A stretch of DNA of 64,000 nt, taken from NCBI RefSeq assembly GCF_000768555.3, contig NZ_KN293975.1:682001-746000 (forward strand), in the 5' to 3' direction. Within the stretch, counting starts at the first letter, position 1; each line of letters begins with the position of its first letter. Under the pieces are notes generated by a model. It saw only the letters and a program-made list of their open reading frames with translations, was not told the origin of the DNA and did no database searches. Source of the DNA: Roseovarius mucosus DSM 17069. Its GTDB lineage: Bacteria; Pseudomonadota; Alphaproteobacteria; Rhodobacterales; Rhodobacteraceae. Of the stretch, positions 26,900 to 37,344 are shown in pieces. The translations under genes and the position numbers were made by a program.

Positions 26900-27580
26900 T
26901 TAGCGAAACTTGTCCGCGAGCCGTTGCAGGGGCGAGCGGGGGTCGGGGGTGGGGTCTGGCGCGGGCGAAGGGCTGCGTTCGGTTTCGACGGGGGCGGGGC
27001 GCGAGGGCTTGGGCGGGGTCATCGCCTGTGCCACGGCGTTCTGAAAGCGGTCGGGTTTGCCCTGCGCCAGCCATGGTGCGCCCTTGGCGATACCGCGCAG
27101 CAGGTCATCGAGCCAGTCGTTTTCGGATTTAGCGAAATCCTGAAGGACATAGCCCGCCACGCGGTCCTTGTGCCCCGGATGGCCGATGCCGAGGCGCACG
27201 CGGTCGTAAGCCTCGCCGATATGTTGATGGATCGACCGCAACCCATTGTGGCCTGCGTGCCCGCCGCCGGTCTTGCAGCGCAGCTTGCCGGGGGCGAGGT
27301 CCAATTCATCGTGAAAGACGGTGACATCGGCGGGCGTGAGTTTGTAGAAGCGCACCGCCTCGCCCACGGATTGGCCGCTGAGGTTCATGAAGGTCATGGG
27401 TTTGAGCAAGATGACGCGCGCGCCGTCCAGCGTGCCCTCAGAGACCATGCCCTGAAACTTGGAGCGCCACGGGCCAAAGCCGTGATCCTCGGCGATGCGG
27501 TCAAGCGCCATGAAGCCGATGTTGTGGCGGTTCCGCTCGTATTTCGCGCCCGGATTGCCGAGACCTACAAAGAGCTGCAT
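26900..27580 (-). CDS. pth: Peptidyl-tRNA hydrolase
   Basis: Releases tRNA from stalled peptidyl-tRNAs. Active-site residues N9 and H19 (FVGLGNPG...RHNIGF) and the conserved [13 protein letters not shown] and [12 protein letters not shown] segments are present. At 226 residues it has a C-terminal extension of about 35 residues rich in Pro, Ser and Asp, ending in LQRLADKFR, beyond the usual 190. It lies downstream of rplY, the normal order in proteobacteria, but an intrinsic terminator separates the two. Confidence 0.96.
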   Translation of the reverse strand: MQLFVGLGNPGAKYERNRHNIGFMALDRIAEDHGFGPWRSKFQGMVSEGTLDGARVILLKPMTFMNLSGQSVGEAVRFYKLTPADVTVFHDELDLAPGKLRCKTGGGHAGHNGLRSIHQHIGEAYDRVRLGIGHPGHKDRVAGYVLQDFAKSENDWLDDLLRGIAKGAPWLAQGKPDRFQNAVAQAMTPPKPSRPAPVETERSPSPAPDPTPDPRSPLQRLADKFR

Positions 27581-27657
27581 GGGTGGTGCCCCCGATCCTG
27601 AATGGATGACGGTCTAGGGGTTTGGGGGGCGGGAATCAACAGGGCGCAGGGCGGGCC

Positions 27658-27692
27658 AAAAGAAAACGCGGCCCCGATGGGGGCCGCGTTTG
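27658..27692 (-). terminator. Intrinsic terminator between rplY and pth
   Basis: Read on the minus strand: stem AACGCGGCCCCC with GGGGCCGCGTT, then TTTTCTTTT (bases 27658-27666 in reverse). It lies about 30 bp after the rplY stop and about 80 bp before pth. Confidence 0.85.
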
Positions 27693-27718
27693 ATTGGGTT
27701 GGGTCTGGTCCCGCGGGA

Positions 27719-28345
27719 TCAGTCCTCTTCGCCCTCTTCATCTTCTTCGTCATCGCCCTGCGAGCGCAGTGCGGAGGGGGCAGAGATGTTGCAGATCACG
27801 AAATCGCGGTCCTTGATCACCGGCTCGGAGCCTTCGGGCAGATCAACCATCGAAATCGTGACCACGTCGCCGATTTTCTCGACCTTCGAGAGGTCCACAG
27901 TCACGTGATCGGGGATGTCACCGGCGAGCACGTTGAGTTCGACTTCGGGACGCACGACGGTCAGAACGCCGCCCTTGCGCAGGGCCTTGCACTGGTCCGC
28001 ATTGATGAAATCAACGTGAATGAACAGGTTGATCCGGGTGGTGCGGCGCAGGCGCATCAGGTCGATATGGGTCGGCAGATCCTTGACCACGTCGCGCTGA
28101 ACGTCGCGGCAGATCACGCGCACATCGTCATGGCCTTCGACCTGAAGGTTGAAGAGCGTCGACTTGAAGCGGCCCTTTTTCAGGCGCTTGAGCAGTGCGT
28201 TGAACGGAATGTTGATCGCCAGCGGCTCTTTGTCGCCACCGAACACCACACCCGGAACCATACCCGCACGACGGGCTGCGCGAGCGGCGCCCTTGCCCGT
28301 CCCCGCGCGTTCCTGGGCTTGAAGATCAGGAATTTCTCCAGCCAT
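27719..28345 (-). CDS. rplY: 50S ribosomal protein L25/general stress protein Ctc
   Basis: 208-residue long form of L25 that binds 5S rRNA. The N-terminal L25 domain (about 1-95, [20 protein letters not shown]) is followed by the Ctc beta domain, with a very acidic C-terminal tail ([11 protein letters not shown]). The long form is usual in alphaproteobacteria. GGAG seven bases before the ATG. A terminator after the gene limits read-through into pth. Confidence 0.96.
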   Translation of the reverse strand: MAGEIPDLQAQERAGTGKGAARAARRAGMVPGVVFGGDKEPLAINIPFNALLKRLKKGRFKSTLFNLQVEGHDDVRVICRDVQRDVVKDLPTHIDLMRLRRTTRINLFIHVDFINADQCKALRKGGVLTVVRPEVELNVLAGDIPDHVTVDLSKVEKIGDVVTISMVDLPEGSEPVIKDRDFVICNISAPSALRSQGDDEEDEEGEED

Positions 28346-28509
28346 TTAATTTCTCCATAGGTTAGGGCGGGGCTCCTCCAAGGCTGTAGCCCCCGCGTGA
28401 GGTTGCGCCAATAGCCGGGTTTTGGGGAATTGAAAAGCGGAATCTTGTTGCCGGGGTGGGTGGCGTGACCTATCCGTCGATCCCGTGACGCAAGAGGAGC
28501 CTGATCAAG

Positions 28510-29538
28510 ATGCCACGCCGCGTTTTCCTGCATGTCGGCATGCCCAAATGCGCGACCACGACGATACAGGCGGCGTTGTTGCAAAAGCAAGAGGCTTTGC
28601 GGGGCTTGGGGATCGCCTATGAGATGCCGGAGGGGCCAGCGGCGGAGGGGCAGGGCAATGCCGCGCGTCTGGCGATTTCGATCTTGCGGGACAGGGAAGA
28701 GGCCATCGAGGAAGCGCTTGATTTTTTCTCGCGCGGGACGGGCGATGTTGTGCTGAGTTCGGAAGTGTTCTCGGCGCTTTATAAATCGGCGGCGGCGATC
28801 AAATTCGTTGAGGCGTTGCGCGCGCGGGGGTTCGATGTCTCGGTGATCGCCCTGTTTCGCAGGCAGGATCACTGGCTCGAGTCGGATTTCAAGCAGCATG
28901 TCAAAGGTGCGCGGACCTGGAACGGCAGCATCGGGGAGTTGCTGGAAAAGCGCACGGAGCAGGATGTGCTGAACTTTGCGCTCTTTACTCTTTATTGGGG
29001 GAAATATGTCGGTCGGGATCGGGTGTTCACAGCCGTGATCCAGCCGGGGAGCGCGCGCCGCGATCCGGTGAATTTCGTGCTGGAGCAGATTGGTGCGGGG
29101 AGCCTCTGCTATGCGGAGGGTGAGGAGGTGCCGACCGCCAATGTCAGCCCGCCCACCGGGCTGATCGAGCCTGCGCGGTTGCTGAAGTGTGAGATGCAGG
29201 AGGCCGGGGCCTCTGCGGTTGAGGTGGATGTTGCTCTGGACCGTTTCTTTGCGGAGGCGCCGGGTGTGGTCGAGGTGCCGAAGCGGCGGTTTTTGATGCC
29301 CCATGCCCTGCGTCAGGAGGTGGTGGACCGCTGGAAGGGCAGCAATCACGATCTGGAGCGGCGGGCGGGGCATGTCGGCAAGTTCGATGTCGAGGTGGCA
29401 CAGGATGCCGCGTCCGAGGTGCCATTGGAGGACGAGGCGCGCGCCGTTCTGGCGGACTGGAAGGCGGCCAAAGGCCTTGCGCCCGCACCAAAGGTGCAGG
29501 CGCGGGGCGGGCTTTTGCGGCGGCTTTTGGGGCGCTGA
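28510..29538 (+). CDS. Sulfotransferase-like protein
   Basis: 342 residues. It opens with RRVFLHVGMPKCATTTIQ, which matches the 5'-phosphosulfate (PAPS) binding P-loop of sulfotransferases (HxGxxKTGTT type) with Cys in place of Thr. The middle part has SVIALFRRQDHWLESDF, resembling the 3'-phosphate-binding RxxxxW segment. Related proteins in marine Rhodobacteraceae are annotated only as hypothetical or sulfotransferase family; the acceptor is unknown. It stands alone and is convergent with lldD. Confidence 0.65.
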   Translation: MPRRVFLHVGMPKCATTTIQAALLQKQEALRGLGIAYEMPEGPAAEGQGNAARLAISILRDREEAIEEALDFFSRGTGDVVLSSEVFSALYKSAAAIKFVEALRARGFDVSVIALFRRQDHWLESDFKQHVKGARTWNGSIGELLEKRTEQDVLNFALFTLYWGKYVGRDRVFTAVIQPGSARRDPVNFVLEQIGAGSLCYAEGEEVPTANVSPPTGLIEPARLLKCEMQEAGASAVEVDVALDRFFAEAPGVVEVPKRRFLMPHALRQEVVDRWKGSNHDLERRAGHVGKFDVEVAQDAASEVPLEDEARAVLADWKAAKGLAPAPKVQARGGLLRRLLGR

Positions 29539-29544
29539 GGCGCC

Positions 29545-30711
29545 TCACTCCATCCAGCGGCCGGTGAAATCCTCGGGTATCATCAGGATATCGCGGTCGA
29601 GCGTTTTGACGTCACGACGACCACAGAGGCCCATGCTGCTGTCGAGTTCCTTGTGGATCACCTCCAGCGCGCGGGTGACGCCCGCCTCGCCCATGGCCCC
29701 CAGACCGTAGACGAAGGCACGCCCGATATAGGTGCCCTTGGCCCCCATCGCCAAAGCCTTGAGCACGTCCTGACCTGAGCGGATGCCGCTATCAAGATGC
29801 ACCTCGATCTTGTCGCCCACGGCATCCACGATGGCGGGCAGAGCGCGGATGGCCGAGAGCGCGCCGTCGAGCTGCCGGCCGCCGTGGTTCGACACGATGA
29901 TGGCATCGGCCCCGACATTCAGCGCCTCGCGCGCATCGCGCGGGTCCATGATGCCCTTGATGATGAGCGGGCCATCCCACATCTTGCGAAATTGGCGGAT
30001 GCGGTCCCAATCGAGCGCCTGATCGAAGGCCTCTGCCGTCCATGTGCTGAGCGAGGAGGGATCGGTGACACCCTTGGCATGGCCCACGATATTGCCGAAG
30101 AACCGGCGCTTGGTGCCCAGCATGCCCAGGCCCCACTGCACCTTGGTCATCATGTTGGCGATGCTTTTCGGCGTCAGTTTGGGCGGGGCGGAGAGGCCAT
30201 TCTTGAGGTCCTTGTGGCGCTGTCCCAGCATTTGCAGGTCGACCGTGATCATCGCCGCCGAACATTTGGCATCGCGCGCCCGGTCAAAAAGGCGCTGCAT
30301 GAAGTCGTCGTCCTTGAGGGTATAGACCTGCATCCAGAAGGGTTTGGTGGTGTTCTCGGCCACATCCTCGATCGAGCAGATCGACATGGTGGAGAGGGTG
30401 AAGGGCACGCCGAATTTCTCGGCGGCGCGGGCGGCCTTGATCTCGCCATCCGCGTGTTGCATGCCGGTCAGGCCGACAGGCGCGAGGCCCACGGGCATCG
30501 CCACATCCTGCCCGATCATCTTGGTTGCCGTGCTGCGCCCGGTCATGTCGATGGCGACACGCTGGCGCAGGTAGATCTTGTCGAAATCGGTGGTGTTCTC
30601 GCGGAAGGTCTGTTCGGTCCAACTGCCGGATTCGGCATAGTCGTAGAACATCTTGGGGACGCGGCGGCGGTAAATCTGTTTGAGATCGGCGATATTGGTG
30701 ATGACGGGCAT
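29545..30711 (-). CDS. lldD: FMN-dependent alpha-hydroxy-acid dehydrogenase, probably L-lactate dehydrogenase
   Basis: 388-residue TIM-barrel flavoenzyme that oxidises L-lactate (or a related 2-hydroxy acid) to the keto acid and feeds electrons to the respiratory chain. The active-site segment VSNHGGRQLDG holds the catalytic histidine and the substrate arginine, and LDSGIRSGQDVLKALAMGAK the FMN phosphate site. The N-terminus with YAESGSWTEQT matches LldD. Strong GGAGG site before the ATG. No lactate permease or regulator is adjacent. Confidence 0.88.
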   Translation of the reverse strand: MPVITNIADLKQIYRRRVPKMFYDYAESGSWTEQTFRENTTDFDKIYLRQRVAIDMTGRSTATKMIGQDVAMPVGLAPVGLTGMQHADGEIKAARAAEKFGVPFTLSTMSICSIEDVAENTTKPFWMQVYTLKDDDFMQRLFDRARDAKCSAAMITVDLQMLGQRHKDLKNGLSAPPKLTPKSIANMMTKVQWGLGMLGTKRRFFGNIVGHAKGVTDPSSLSTWTAEAFDQALDWDRIRQFRKMWDGPLIIKGIMDPRDAREALNVGADAIIVSNHGGRQLDGALSAIRALPAIVDAVGDKIEVHLDSGIRSGQDVLKALAMGAKGTYIGRAFVYGLGAMGEAGVTRALEVIHKELDSSMGLCGRRDVKTLDRDILMIPEDFTGRWME

Positions 30712-30789
30712 GGCGTCCTCCGAAATTGGTTAGTTTCCTTTACCAACGGACGCGGGTCCGCGCAATCACCCCTGTTGCCGCAGGGGGAC

Positions 30790-32142
30790 TCATGGGATGG
30801 TGCGCACCGACCATCCCCAGAACCGCACCAGCATGAACACCCCCGCCAGCGCCAGCCCCGACGCGAGGCCAAGCCAGATGCCGGGGCCGCCCAAGCCGAG
30901 GGTGAAACCGAGAAGGTAACTGACCGGCACGCCGACCGCCCAATAGCTGAGGGCGGCGATGACCATGGGCACGCGGGTGTCCTGCACCCCGCGCAAGAGG
31001 CCGAGCGCCTGAACCTGGGCCGCATCCACGAGCTGAAAAAGGGCGGCGGCGGCGAGGAGTTGGCGGCCAATGGCGATGACCTCGACCCGGTCGGGATCGT
31101 CGGGGGCAAGGAACAGCCCGACCAGCGGATCGGGCACGAGCAGAAGCAGGGCCATGGTTGCAAGCGCCACGGTGGCCGAGAGGCCAAGCACCACGCGTGC
31201 GCCGTCGCGCAAGGACGCGCCATCGCCCCGCCCATGGGCCTGTCCCGCGCGCACGGTAGCGACGTTGGAGAGGCCAAGGTGGATCATGAAGATGACCGAG
31301 GTGATCTGCATGGCGATGCCATGGGCGGCCAAGGGCAGCGTGCCGAGCCAGCCCATCATGATCGAGGCGGCGGCGAAGAGGCCGACCTCGGCCAGATTGG
31401 TCAGGCCAATGGGCCAGCCCAGCCGAAAGACGCGGGCCAGTGCCTCGGGGTCGGGACGCCAGAAGCGTTGAAAGAGGGCGTGGTCCGGGGCGGAGCGTTG
31501 GACATAGACGGCCAGCACAACGAAGGAGGCGATATTGACCCCGAGCGAGGCGATGGCCGCGCCCCGCACGCCCAGTTCGGGAAAGCCGAAATGCCCGAAG
31601 ATCAGCAGGTAATTGATGCCGGCGTTGAGTGCCACTGCGCCCAGTGTCACCCAGAGCACCACGGCGGTGCGCTCGAGCGCGGCGAGATAGGATTTGAGCA
31701 CCATCACCATGAGCGCGGGCAGGATGCCAAGCCCCGCGATTTCGAGGTAATCGGCGGCGAGGGCGGCGGTGGCGGGCTCTTGGCCCATGCGGTCAAAGAG
31801 CGCGCCGGAGCCCAGCATCAGGGGCAGGGTGGCCAAGCCGAAGAGGATGGAGGCCCAGAGGCCCATGCGGGTGACGCGGCGCACTTGGGTGGTTGCGCCC
31901 GAGGCCTGCGCGGAGGCCACCATGGGCATCACCGCCCAGGCAAAGCCGGAGCCCATGATGAAGAGGACAAAGAACATGGTGCCGCCCAGCACTTCGGCGG
32001 CCAGCGCCTCGACCGAATACCAGCCCAGCATGAGCGCATCGGTGAAGGTGATGGCGAATTGCGCAACATGGCTGCCGATGAGCGGCAGGCCAAGCCCCAG
32101 CACTGCGCGGGCATGTTGGCGATATGTGAGGCGGGGTTGCAT
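30790..32142 (-). CDS. MATE-family efflux transporter (NorM-like)
   Basis: 450 residues with twelve membrane helices, the two six-helix MatE repeats being clear. It opens with LGLGLPLIGSHVAQFAITFTD, typical of NorM pumps that extrude cationic drugs using sodium or protons. It lies between lldD (78 bp) and the NicO gene (42 bp), all on the same strand, so co-transcription with the metal genes is possible but their roles differ. Start at the ATG 32142; a longer frame adds only Pro-rich sequence. Confidence 0.9.
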   Translation of the reverse strand: MQPRLTYRQHARAVLGLGLPLIGSHVAQFAITFTDALMLGWYSVEALAAEVLGGTMFFVLFIMGSGFAWAVMPMVASAQASGATTQVRRVTRMGLWASILFGLATLPLMLGSGALFDRMGQEPATAALAADYLEIAGLGILPALMVMVLKSYLAALERTAVVLWVTLGAVALNAGINYLLIFGHFGFPELGVRGAAIASLGVNIASFVVLAVYVQRSAPDHALFQRFWRPDPEALARVFRLGWPIGLTNLAEVGLFAAASIMMGWLGTLPLAAHGIAMQITSVIFMIHLGLSNVATVRAGQAHGRGDGASLRDGARVVLGLSATVALATMALLLLVPDPLVGLFLAPDDPDRVEVIAIGRQLLAAAALFQLVDAAQVQALGLLRGVQDTRVPMVIAALSYWAVGVPVSYLLGFTLGLGGPGIWLGLASGLALAGVFMLVRFWGWSVRTIP

Positions 32143-32184
32143 GGGATCGGGGTTAGACGGGGGGCGCGTGGGGCGCAACCCTCG

Positions 32185-33093
32185 TCAGAGTGCGCCCAGC
32201 ATGAGATGTGTCGAGAGTGCCGCAATGATCACGCCTGCCGCTATCTCGAAGAGGGGCAGGGCGCGGGCGGTGTCGCCGGTAGCGAGGCGCGCCAGCGCGC
32301 CTTCGCGCAGGGTGACGGAGGCGAGTGCCACGGCAAGGGTGACGCTGGCCGTGCCAAGGCCCATGGCGAAGGCCCCAAGGATGCCTGCCAGATCCAGCCC
32401 CATGCGCCATGTGAGGATCAGGAGAAAGAGCGCGCCGGTGCAGGGGCGGATCGCCACGGCCCCGATCAGGGCAGCGGCATCGCGCCAGGTGGTGACAGCC
32501 TCGGCCTCGGCCAGGGTTGGCCCGTGCTTGTGTCCGCAAGAGGCGCAAGGGGCGTCGTGGTCGTGGTGGTGGTGATTATGATGAGGGGGGACGGGGCGGT
32601 TCTGCCGCCAGCGGCGCAAGCCGCGTATTGCCAGCCAGAGACCCACGAGCGCGATGGCTGCGAAACTCGCGGGGGCCATGATGTCCTCGGCCAGATCGGT
32701 CATGTGCTGGCGGGTGAGGTCAAACACGAAGATGCCGGCATAGACCAGCAGCACCGCAGCCGCCGCCTGCGCAAAGCTGGAGGCCAGCGCCAAAAGGGAC
32801 AGGCGCAGCGCGCTCACGCGTGCGGCCATGCCATAGCCCCCGATCAGGAGTTTTCCATGCCCCGGCCCCGCCGCGTGAAAAAAGCCATAGGCAAAGCAGA
32901 GGCCCATCAGCCCGGCCAAGGTCCCCGGTTCGCCCGCGCGCAGGGCGCGCAGGAGGCGGGCCATGGCCTGTTGCGTATCGGCCTGTCCGGTGCGGGCCCA
33001 AGCGGCAACCTGCGTGGCCCCGCCAAACCCCCAGAGCCAGATGACAAGAGCGGCAAGGGCAAGGGCCGCGAGGCTCAGGATGGGGCGGCGCAT
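32185..33093 (-). CDS. NicO-family nickel/cobalt (or zinc) transporter
   Basis: 302 residues with about six to seven membrane helices. A cytoplasmic or periplasmic loop between the halves is rich in metal ligands: [10 protein letters not shown] at 171-180 and CASCGHKH at 183-190, as in RcnA-type proteins. The helix motif [11 protein letters not shown] (about 71-81) is the family signature. Its start overlaps the DUF1007 gene by 19 bp. This pairing recurs widely and suggests that DUF1007 is a periplasmic metal-binding partner. Whether the pair imports or exports metal is not settled by sequence. Confidence 0.88.
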   Translation of the reverse strand: MRRPILSLAALALAALVIWLWGFGGATQVAAWARTGQADTQQAMARLLRALRAGEPGTLAGLMGLCFAYGFFHAAGPGHGKLLIGGYGMAARVSALRLSLLALASSFAQAAAAVLLVYAGIFVFDLTRQHMTDLAEDIMAPASFAAIALVGLWLAIRGLRRWRQNRPVPPHHNHHHHDHDAPCASCGHKHGPTLAEAEAVTTWRDAAALIGAVAIRPCTGALFLLILTWRMGLDLAGILGAFAMGLGTASVTLAVALASVTLREGALARLATGDTARALPLFEIAAGVIIAALSTHLMLGAL

Positions 33094-33719
33094 GTGACCG
33101 ACAGGCTCTCGGAGAAAAGATTGCCGATTTCGACCCCGGTATATTGCTCCTCTGCGGTCAACTCGCTGAGCATCTGGCGGAACTGTTCCTGACTTTCGTC
33201 CAAATCGGGTTCGGTGATCGTGTAGACGCAGCCCTTGGGCAGGGTGATCGGACCGGCAAGGCTATGGGCCACATAATAGGTGGGATCATAGGCCTCGATG
33301 CGCAGTCCCTCGGCCTTGACGGGGCCAAAGGTGCGGGTATGGGTGGCGATGATGCGGCCATTCGTAAGGGCGATGCCGGTCGGGATGGGGTGATCCAGAG
33401 CAATCTTGGTCTCGCCCTGATACATATAGAGATCGCCCTCGAACCCCTCGGGCCATTCGACCAGATCAAAGCCCTTGAGCTTGTCCAGTTCCGCCTCGGT
33501 CAGCGTGCCGTCGCCATCGGGATCAAGGCCCATGTCGGTGAGGATCAGAAGGGAAAAGAAATCGTCATAGCTCCATGTCACCTCGACCTCGGTCAGGTGC
33601 CCTTGGGCGTCGGCGTTGAAGCGCAGGGCGACATCGACAAAGACATGCGGATGCGCGCCCATGGGGGCGGCGGGCAGGCAGAGGGCGGTGGCAAGGGCCA
33701 TGGGAATGAGCGGCTTCAT
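33075..33719 (-). CDS. DUF1007 periplasmic metal-binding protein
   Basis: 214 residues with a cleavable signal peptide (cleavage near residue 22). The mature N-terminus starts HPHVFVD, with H23 and H25 well placed as metal ligands. An EF-hand-like loop, [13 protein letters not shown] (D66, D68, D70, T72, E77), suggests calcium binding. It is translationally coupled to the NicO transporter that follows. Likely passes nickel, cobalt or zinc to or from that permease; this is inference from the gene pair. Confidence 0.87.
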   Translation of the reverse strand: MKPLIPMALATALCLPAAPMGAHPHVFVDVALRFNADAQGHLTEVEVTWSYDDFFSLLILTDMGLDPDGDGTLTEAELDKLKGFDLVEWPEGFEGDLYMYQGETKIALDHPIPTGIALTNGRIIATHTRTFGPVKAEGLRIEAYDPTYYVAHSLAGPITLPKGCVYTITEPDLDESQEQFRQMLSELTAEEQYTGVEIGNLFSESLSVTCAAPS

Positions 33720-33797
33720 GCCGTCAGACTTAGGCGCAGGGCGCGTCTGCCGCAAGGCGCGTTTGGCGTGGGCGCGCGCGCCCGCGCGAAAGCTCGC

Positions 33798-34556
33798 TCA
33801 GGCCTTGATCACGATGGATTGCCCGCTGGTCAGCGAGAGGACATTCTCGGGCTTGTCGGCGAAAAACTCGTCGATCGCCTTTTTCGCGCCGGGGCAATCG
33901 CCAGAGCCGTAATCGTCGCAGATGATGACACCGCCCGGTTTGACCCGAGGATAGAAGAATTCGACCGAAGCGAGCGTTGGTTCGTAAAGGTCAACATCGA
34001 CATGGACGAGCGAGAATTCCTGATCCGCGACATCGGGGAAACGGTCGGGAATCCAGCCTTTGTGCAGGTCCACACGGTCGCCAAAGGCGCTGAGATTCTG
34101 GCGCACGATGTCCTGGGGGACAGCCAGATCGCCTTTGGACCATTCGGACTTGCCGCCCGATTGCACATCGGCGTCGCTGGGTTCCGAGAGACCCTGAAAG
34201 GAGTCGAAGATATGCAGGCGCTTGGTGCTCTGCGCGCCCGCGCCGGTCAGCAGGAAAACCGAGGATTTGCCGAAGCGCACGCCACATTCGGCGAAATTGC
34301 CGGGAATGTTGCGCACCATGCGGGCAGAGGTCATCAGCGTGAAGCAGCGGTCATAGGGGCTGCCTTCGATGCCGCGCGCCTCGACCATGTCACGGGCGGC
34401 GAGAAACTCGGGGTCGGTGAGCCAGATCAGGTGCGGCTTGTACACCTCGTAGCGCTGCCGCGAGGCCAGACGCTTGGCCAGCTTGTAGTGACCGCGCCGA
34501 TATTTTTCGCGTCCGAAAAGAAGCCCGCCGAGCGAGTCGAGTGCCTTGAGTATCAC
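33798..34556 (-). CDS. TylF/MycF-type O-methyltransferase family protein
   Basis: 252 residues with the class I SAM fold of macrocin-type methyltransferases: GNFAECGVRFGKSS (SAM loop), HIFDSFQGL (acidic residue contacting SAM ribose), and LVHVDVDLYEPT and GGVIICDDYG carrying the aspartates that bind the active-site magnesium. In marine bacteria such enzymes often act on surface sugars. It starts with GTG, supported by AGGGGG six bases upstream. It stands alone between the DUF1007 and ppk2 genes. Confidence 0.85.
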   Translation of the reverse strand: MILKALDSLGGLLFGREKYRRGHYKLAKRLASRQRYEVYKPHLIWLTDPEFLAARDMVEARGIEGSPYDRCFTLMTSARMVRNIPGNFAECGVRFGKSSVFLLTGAGAQSTKRLHIFDSFQGLSEPSDADVQSGGKSEWSKGDLAVPQDIVRQNLSAFGDRVDLHKGWIPDRFPDVADQEFSLVHVDVDLYEPTLASVEFFYPRVKPGGVIICDDYGSGDCPGAKKAIDEFFADKPENVLSLTSGQSIVIKA

Positions 34557-34656
34557 GGATTGCCCCCTGTCTGACGCCGCAGGCCGACCTGCTGGCCGCG
34601 CCTGCGGGTTCTTGGCCCAGACCGGGGCACCGCGTCAAGGGGCGCGTGTACGGGCC

Positions 34657-35634
34657 TTAGCGGGTCTTGCGGTCCTCGGGATGCAGGGATTTGCCCAGAA
34701 TATGATCGCTCTTGTGCAGCACATGCTGCGCGGTCGACACGATCAGCGGGTCGGGCGCATGGGCGATATGGCGATCCTTGCCGGGGTAGTCGAGCGAGTT
34801 GAGAAAATGCCGCATGCAATTGAGGCGCGCACGTTTCTTGTCATCGGATTTGACCACGGTCCAAGGCGCATCGGCGGTGTCGGTATAAAAGAACATCGCC
34901 TCTTTCGCCTCGGTGTAATCGTCCCATTTATCAAGGCTGGCCTTGTCGATGGGGCTGAGTTTCCATTGCTTGAGGGGATCGGTTTCGCGGCTGGCAAAGC
35001 GGGCGCGCTGTTCGCCTTGGGTGACGGAGAACCAGTATTTGTAGAGCCGGATGCCCGAGCGCACGAGCATCCGCTCCAGTTCGGGGGTCTCGCGCATGAA
35101 TTCGAGATATTCATGCGGCTCGCAAAAGCCCATCACCCGCTCGACGCCCGCGCGATTATACCATGAGCGGTCATAGAGCACCATTTCCCCCGAGGTGGGC
35201 AGGTGTTGGACATAGCGCTGAAAATACCACTGGCCGCGTTCCTGATCGGTGGGCTTGTTCAGGGCCACGACCCGCGCGGTGCGGGGGTTCAGATGTTCGG
35301 TGAAGCGTTTGATCGTGCCGCCCTTGCCGGCCGCATCGCGCCCCTCGAAGATCAGCACGAATTTCTGCCCGGTCTCTTGCGCCCAAAGCTGGACCTTGAG
35401 CAATTCGGCCTGAAGATGCGCCTTTTGCGTCTCGTAGCTGCGGCGACCCATGCGGGTTTCGTAGGGGTAATCGCCATTCTCAAAGGCGTCGCGCAGCGAG
35501 TTGGGATCGGTCTGGGAGGGTGCTGCGGCGGGGGAGCCTGCCGGGGCTGCCGGGGCTGCGCCATTGATCGGCGGGGTGGCGGAGCCGTCCGGAGTTTCGG
35601 GCGTGGGCAGGGGGGAGAGAGGGGATTCGCTCAT
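34657..35634 (-). CDS. ppk2: Polyphosphate kinase 2
   Basis: 325 residues. Transfers phosphate between polyphosphate and nucleotides. The P-loop FEGRDAAGKGG and the lid motif DRSWYNRAGVE are intact, as is TDPLKQWKLSPID. The first about 50 residues are a Pro/Ala-rich, probably disordered extension encoded by short GC repeats (PAAPAGSPAAAPS). Single-domain PPK2 enzymes fall in classes I-III, which use GDP, ADP or AMP; class cannot be decided by eye. Located 117 bp downstream of pgi. Confidence 0.93.
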   Translation of the reverse strand: MSESPLSPLPTPETPDGSATPPINGAAPAAPAGSPAAAPSQTDPNSLRDAFENGDYPYETRMGRRSYETQKAHLQAELLKVQLWAQETGQKFVLIFEGRDAAGKGGTIKRFTEHLNPRTARVVALNKPTDQERGQWYFQRYVQHLPTSGEMVLYDRSWYNRAGVERVMGFCEPHEYLEFMRETPELERMLVRSGIRLYKYWFSVTQGEQRARFASRETDPLKQWKLSPIDKASLDKWDDYTEAKEAMFFYTDTADAPWTVVKSDDKKRARLNCMRHFLNSLDYPGKDRHIAHAPDPLIVSTAQHVLHKSDHILGKSLHPEDRKTR

Positions 35635-35751
35635 ACGGCACTCCGGACTGGTCTATTGATCACTCCGGGAATGATATTTGAACTTTTTGTGACAGACTTT
35701 GAGCGAGGTCAAACTCTGTGAGAAATGTGCGCCTCGTCTGTTGCTTTTGGC

Positions 35752-37332
35752 TCAGACCCCGGCCGCGCGGGCAAAGGCCACGAGGGCGGCGGTTGATCCG
35801 TCGCGGGTGAGGGTGGCATCGCCGGTCAACATGGCATCGACATCGACCGCCAGCACCTTGCCCAGTTCCACCCCCCATTGATCAAAGGAGTTGATCCCGA
35901 GGATCACGCCTTCGACGAACACGCGATGTTCATAGAGGGCGATGATCTGGCCCAGTCGGCGCGGGGTCAGCCGGTCATAGATCAGCGTTGTCGAGGGGCG
36001 GTTGCCGGGAAAGACCCGGTGGGCCGCCTGCCGCTCAAGCTCGGGGCCGGTGTAGCCTGCGTCGCGCATCAGCGCGCGCGCTTCGTCCAGCGAACGGCCG
36101 CGCAAGAGCGCCTTGGATTGCGCCAGGCAATTGGCCAGCAGCAGGCGGTGATGATGCGCAAGTTCCGGTTCGTGCCCGGTTGCGGCCACGAGGAACTCGC
36201 AGGGGATCACGGCGGTGCCCTGATGGATCAACTGGTAAAAGGCGTGTTGGCCGTTGGTTCCCGGCTCGCCCCAGACGACGGGACCGGAGGGGCGGCTGAG
36301 CGCGGCGCCGGACATGCTGACGCGTTTGCCGTTCGATTCCATTTCGAGCTGTTGCAGATAGGCGGGCAGGCGCGCGAGACGCTGGTCATAGGGCAGCACG
36401 GCGCGTGTGCCGTGACCCATGCCCTGATGGTGCCAGATGCCGATGAGGCCAAGCAGGAGCGGCATGTTGTCGAGGGGATCTGCGGTCTGGAAATGCTGAT
36501 CCATCGCTTCGGCCCCGCGCAGGAAATCCTCGAACCGCTCGGGCCCGATGGCGATCATCAGCGGCAGGCCGATGGGCCCCCAGACGGAATAGCGCCCGCC
36601 GATGTAATCGCCAAAGCCAAAGACGCGGGACGCGTCGATGCCCCAATCCGCAGCCTTGGCCGCGGCTGAGGACACGGCGGCGAATTGCGGCCCCGGATTG
36701 ACCCCGGCGCGGGTCATCCAGGCCTGTGCCGTGGCGGCATTGGTCATGGTCTCGATGGTGGTGAAGGTCTTGGACGCGACGATCACAAGGGTGGTGGCCG
36801 GGTTCAGCCCCGCCAGCGTGTCAGAGATGTCGGCACCGTCCACGTTCGAGACAAAATGGCAGCGCGGGCCATCGTGATAGGGGCGCAGCGCGCGCACCGC
36901 CATTTCGGGGCCAAGATGCGAGCCGCCGATGCCGATATTGACCACATCGGTGATGGGACCGCGCCGGATGCTGTCGGCAAAGCGGGCCATGCGGCTGCGG
37001 GTTTCGGTGATCTCGGGCATGATGTCCTGGCCTGCGACCCGGACCGGGCCACCCGAGAGGTTGCGCAGCGCGGTGTGCAGCACCGGGCGGTCCTCGGTCT
37101 CGTTGATCGCTTCGCCTGCGAACATCGCGGCGCGGCGGGTGGCGACGCCTGCGGTTTCGGCCAACGAGAGCAGAGCCGCGCGTGCGGGGGCGGTGAGGGC
37201 GGTCTTGGAATAATCAAAGAGCATGCCATCGAAGCGGGTCGAAAAGGCCGTGGCGCGTGCGGGATCGCTGAACAACCAGGTGATGTCGATGTCTCGCGCC
37301 GCTTGGGCGACCTCTTCAACCGCTGACCACAT
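35752..37332 (-). CDS. pgi: Glucose-6-phosphate isomerase
   Basis: 526 residues, interconverting glucose-6-phosphate and fructose-6-phosphate. Signature regions include [30 protein letters not shown] and [18 protein letters not shown]. Third gene of the zwf-pgl-pgi operon, 12 bp after pgl. The ATG at 37332 with AGGA seven bases upstream is preferred to a TTG two codons earlier. With zwf and pgl it feeds sugar phosphates into the Entner-Doudoroff or pentose-phosphate routes; edd and eda are not here. Confidence 0.97.
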   Translation of the reverse strand: MWSAVEEVAQAARDIDITWLFSDPARATAFSTRFDGMLFDYSKTALTAPARAALLSLAETAGVATRRAAMFAGEAINETEDRPVLHTALRNLSGGPVRVAGQDIMPEITETRSRMARFADSIRRGPITDVVNIGIGGSHLGPEMAVRALRPYHDGPRCHFVSNVDGADISDTLAGLNPATTLVIVASKTFTTIETMTNAATAQAWMTRAGVNPGPQFAAVSSAAAKAADWGIDASRVFGFGDYIGGRYSVWGPIGLPLMIAIGPERFEDFLRGAEAMDQHFQTADPLDNMPLLLGLIGIWHHQGMGHGTRAVLPYDQRLARLPAYLQQLEMESNGKRVSMSGAALSRPSGPVVWGEPGTNGQHAFYQLIHQGTAVIPCEFLVAATGHEPELAHHHRLLLANCLAQSKALLRGRSLDEARALMRDAGYTGPELERQAAHRVFPGNRPSTTLIYDRLTPRRLGQIIALYEHRVFVEGVILGINSFDQWGVELGKVLAVDVDAMLTGDATLTRDGSTAALVAFARAAGV

Positions 37333-37344
37333 TTTCAAATCCTC

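Noticed and set aside
29797..33192. A 1131-codon open frame on the plus strand
   Set aside because: It runs antisense through lldD, the MATE pump, NicO and DUF1007, all with clear family motifs. It is a by-product of high GC with few stop codons.
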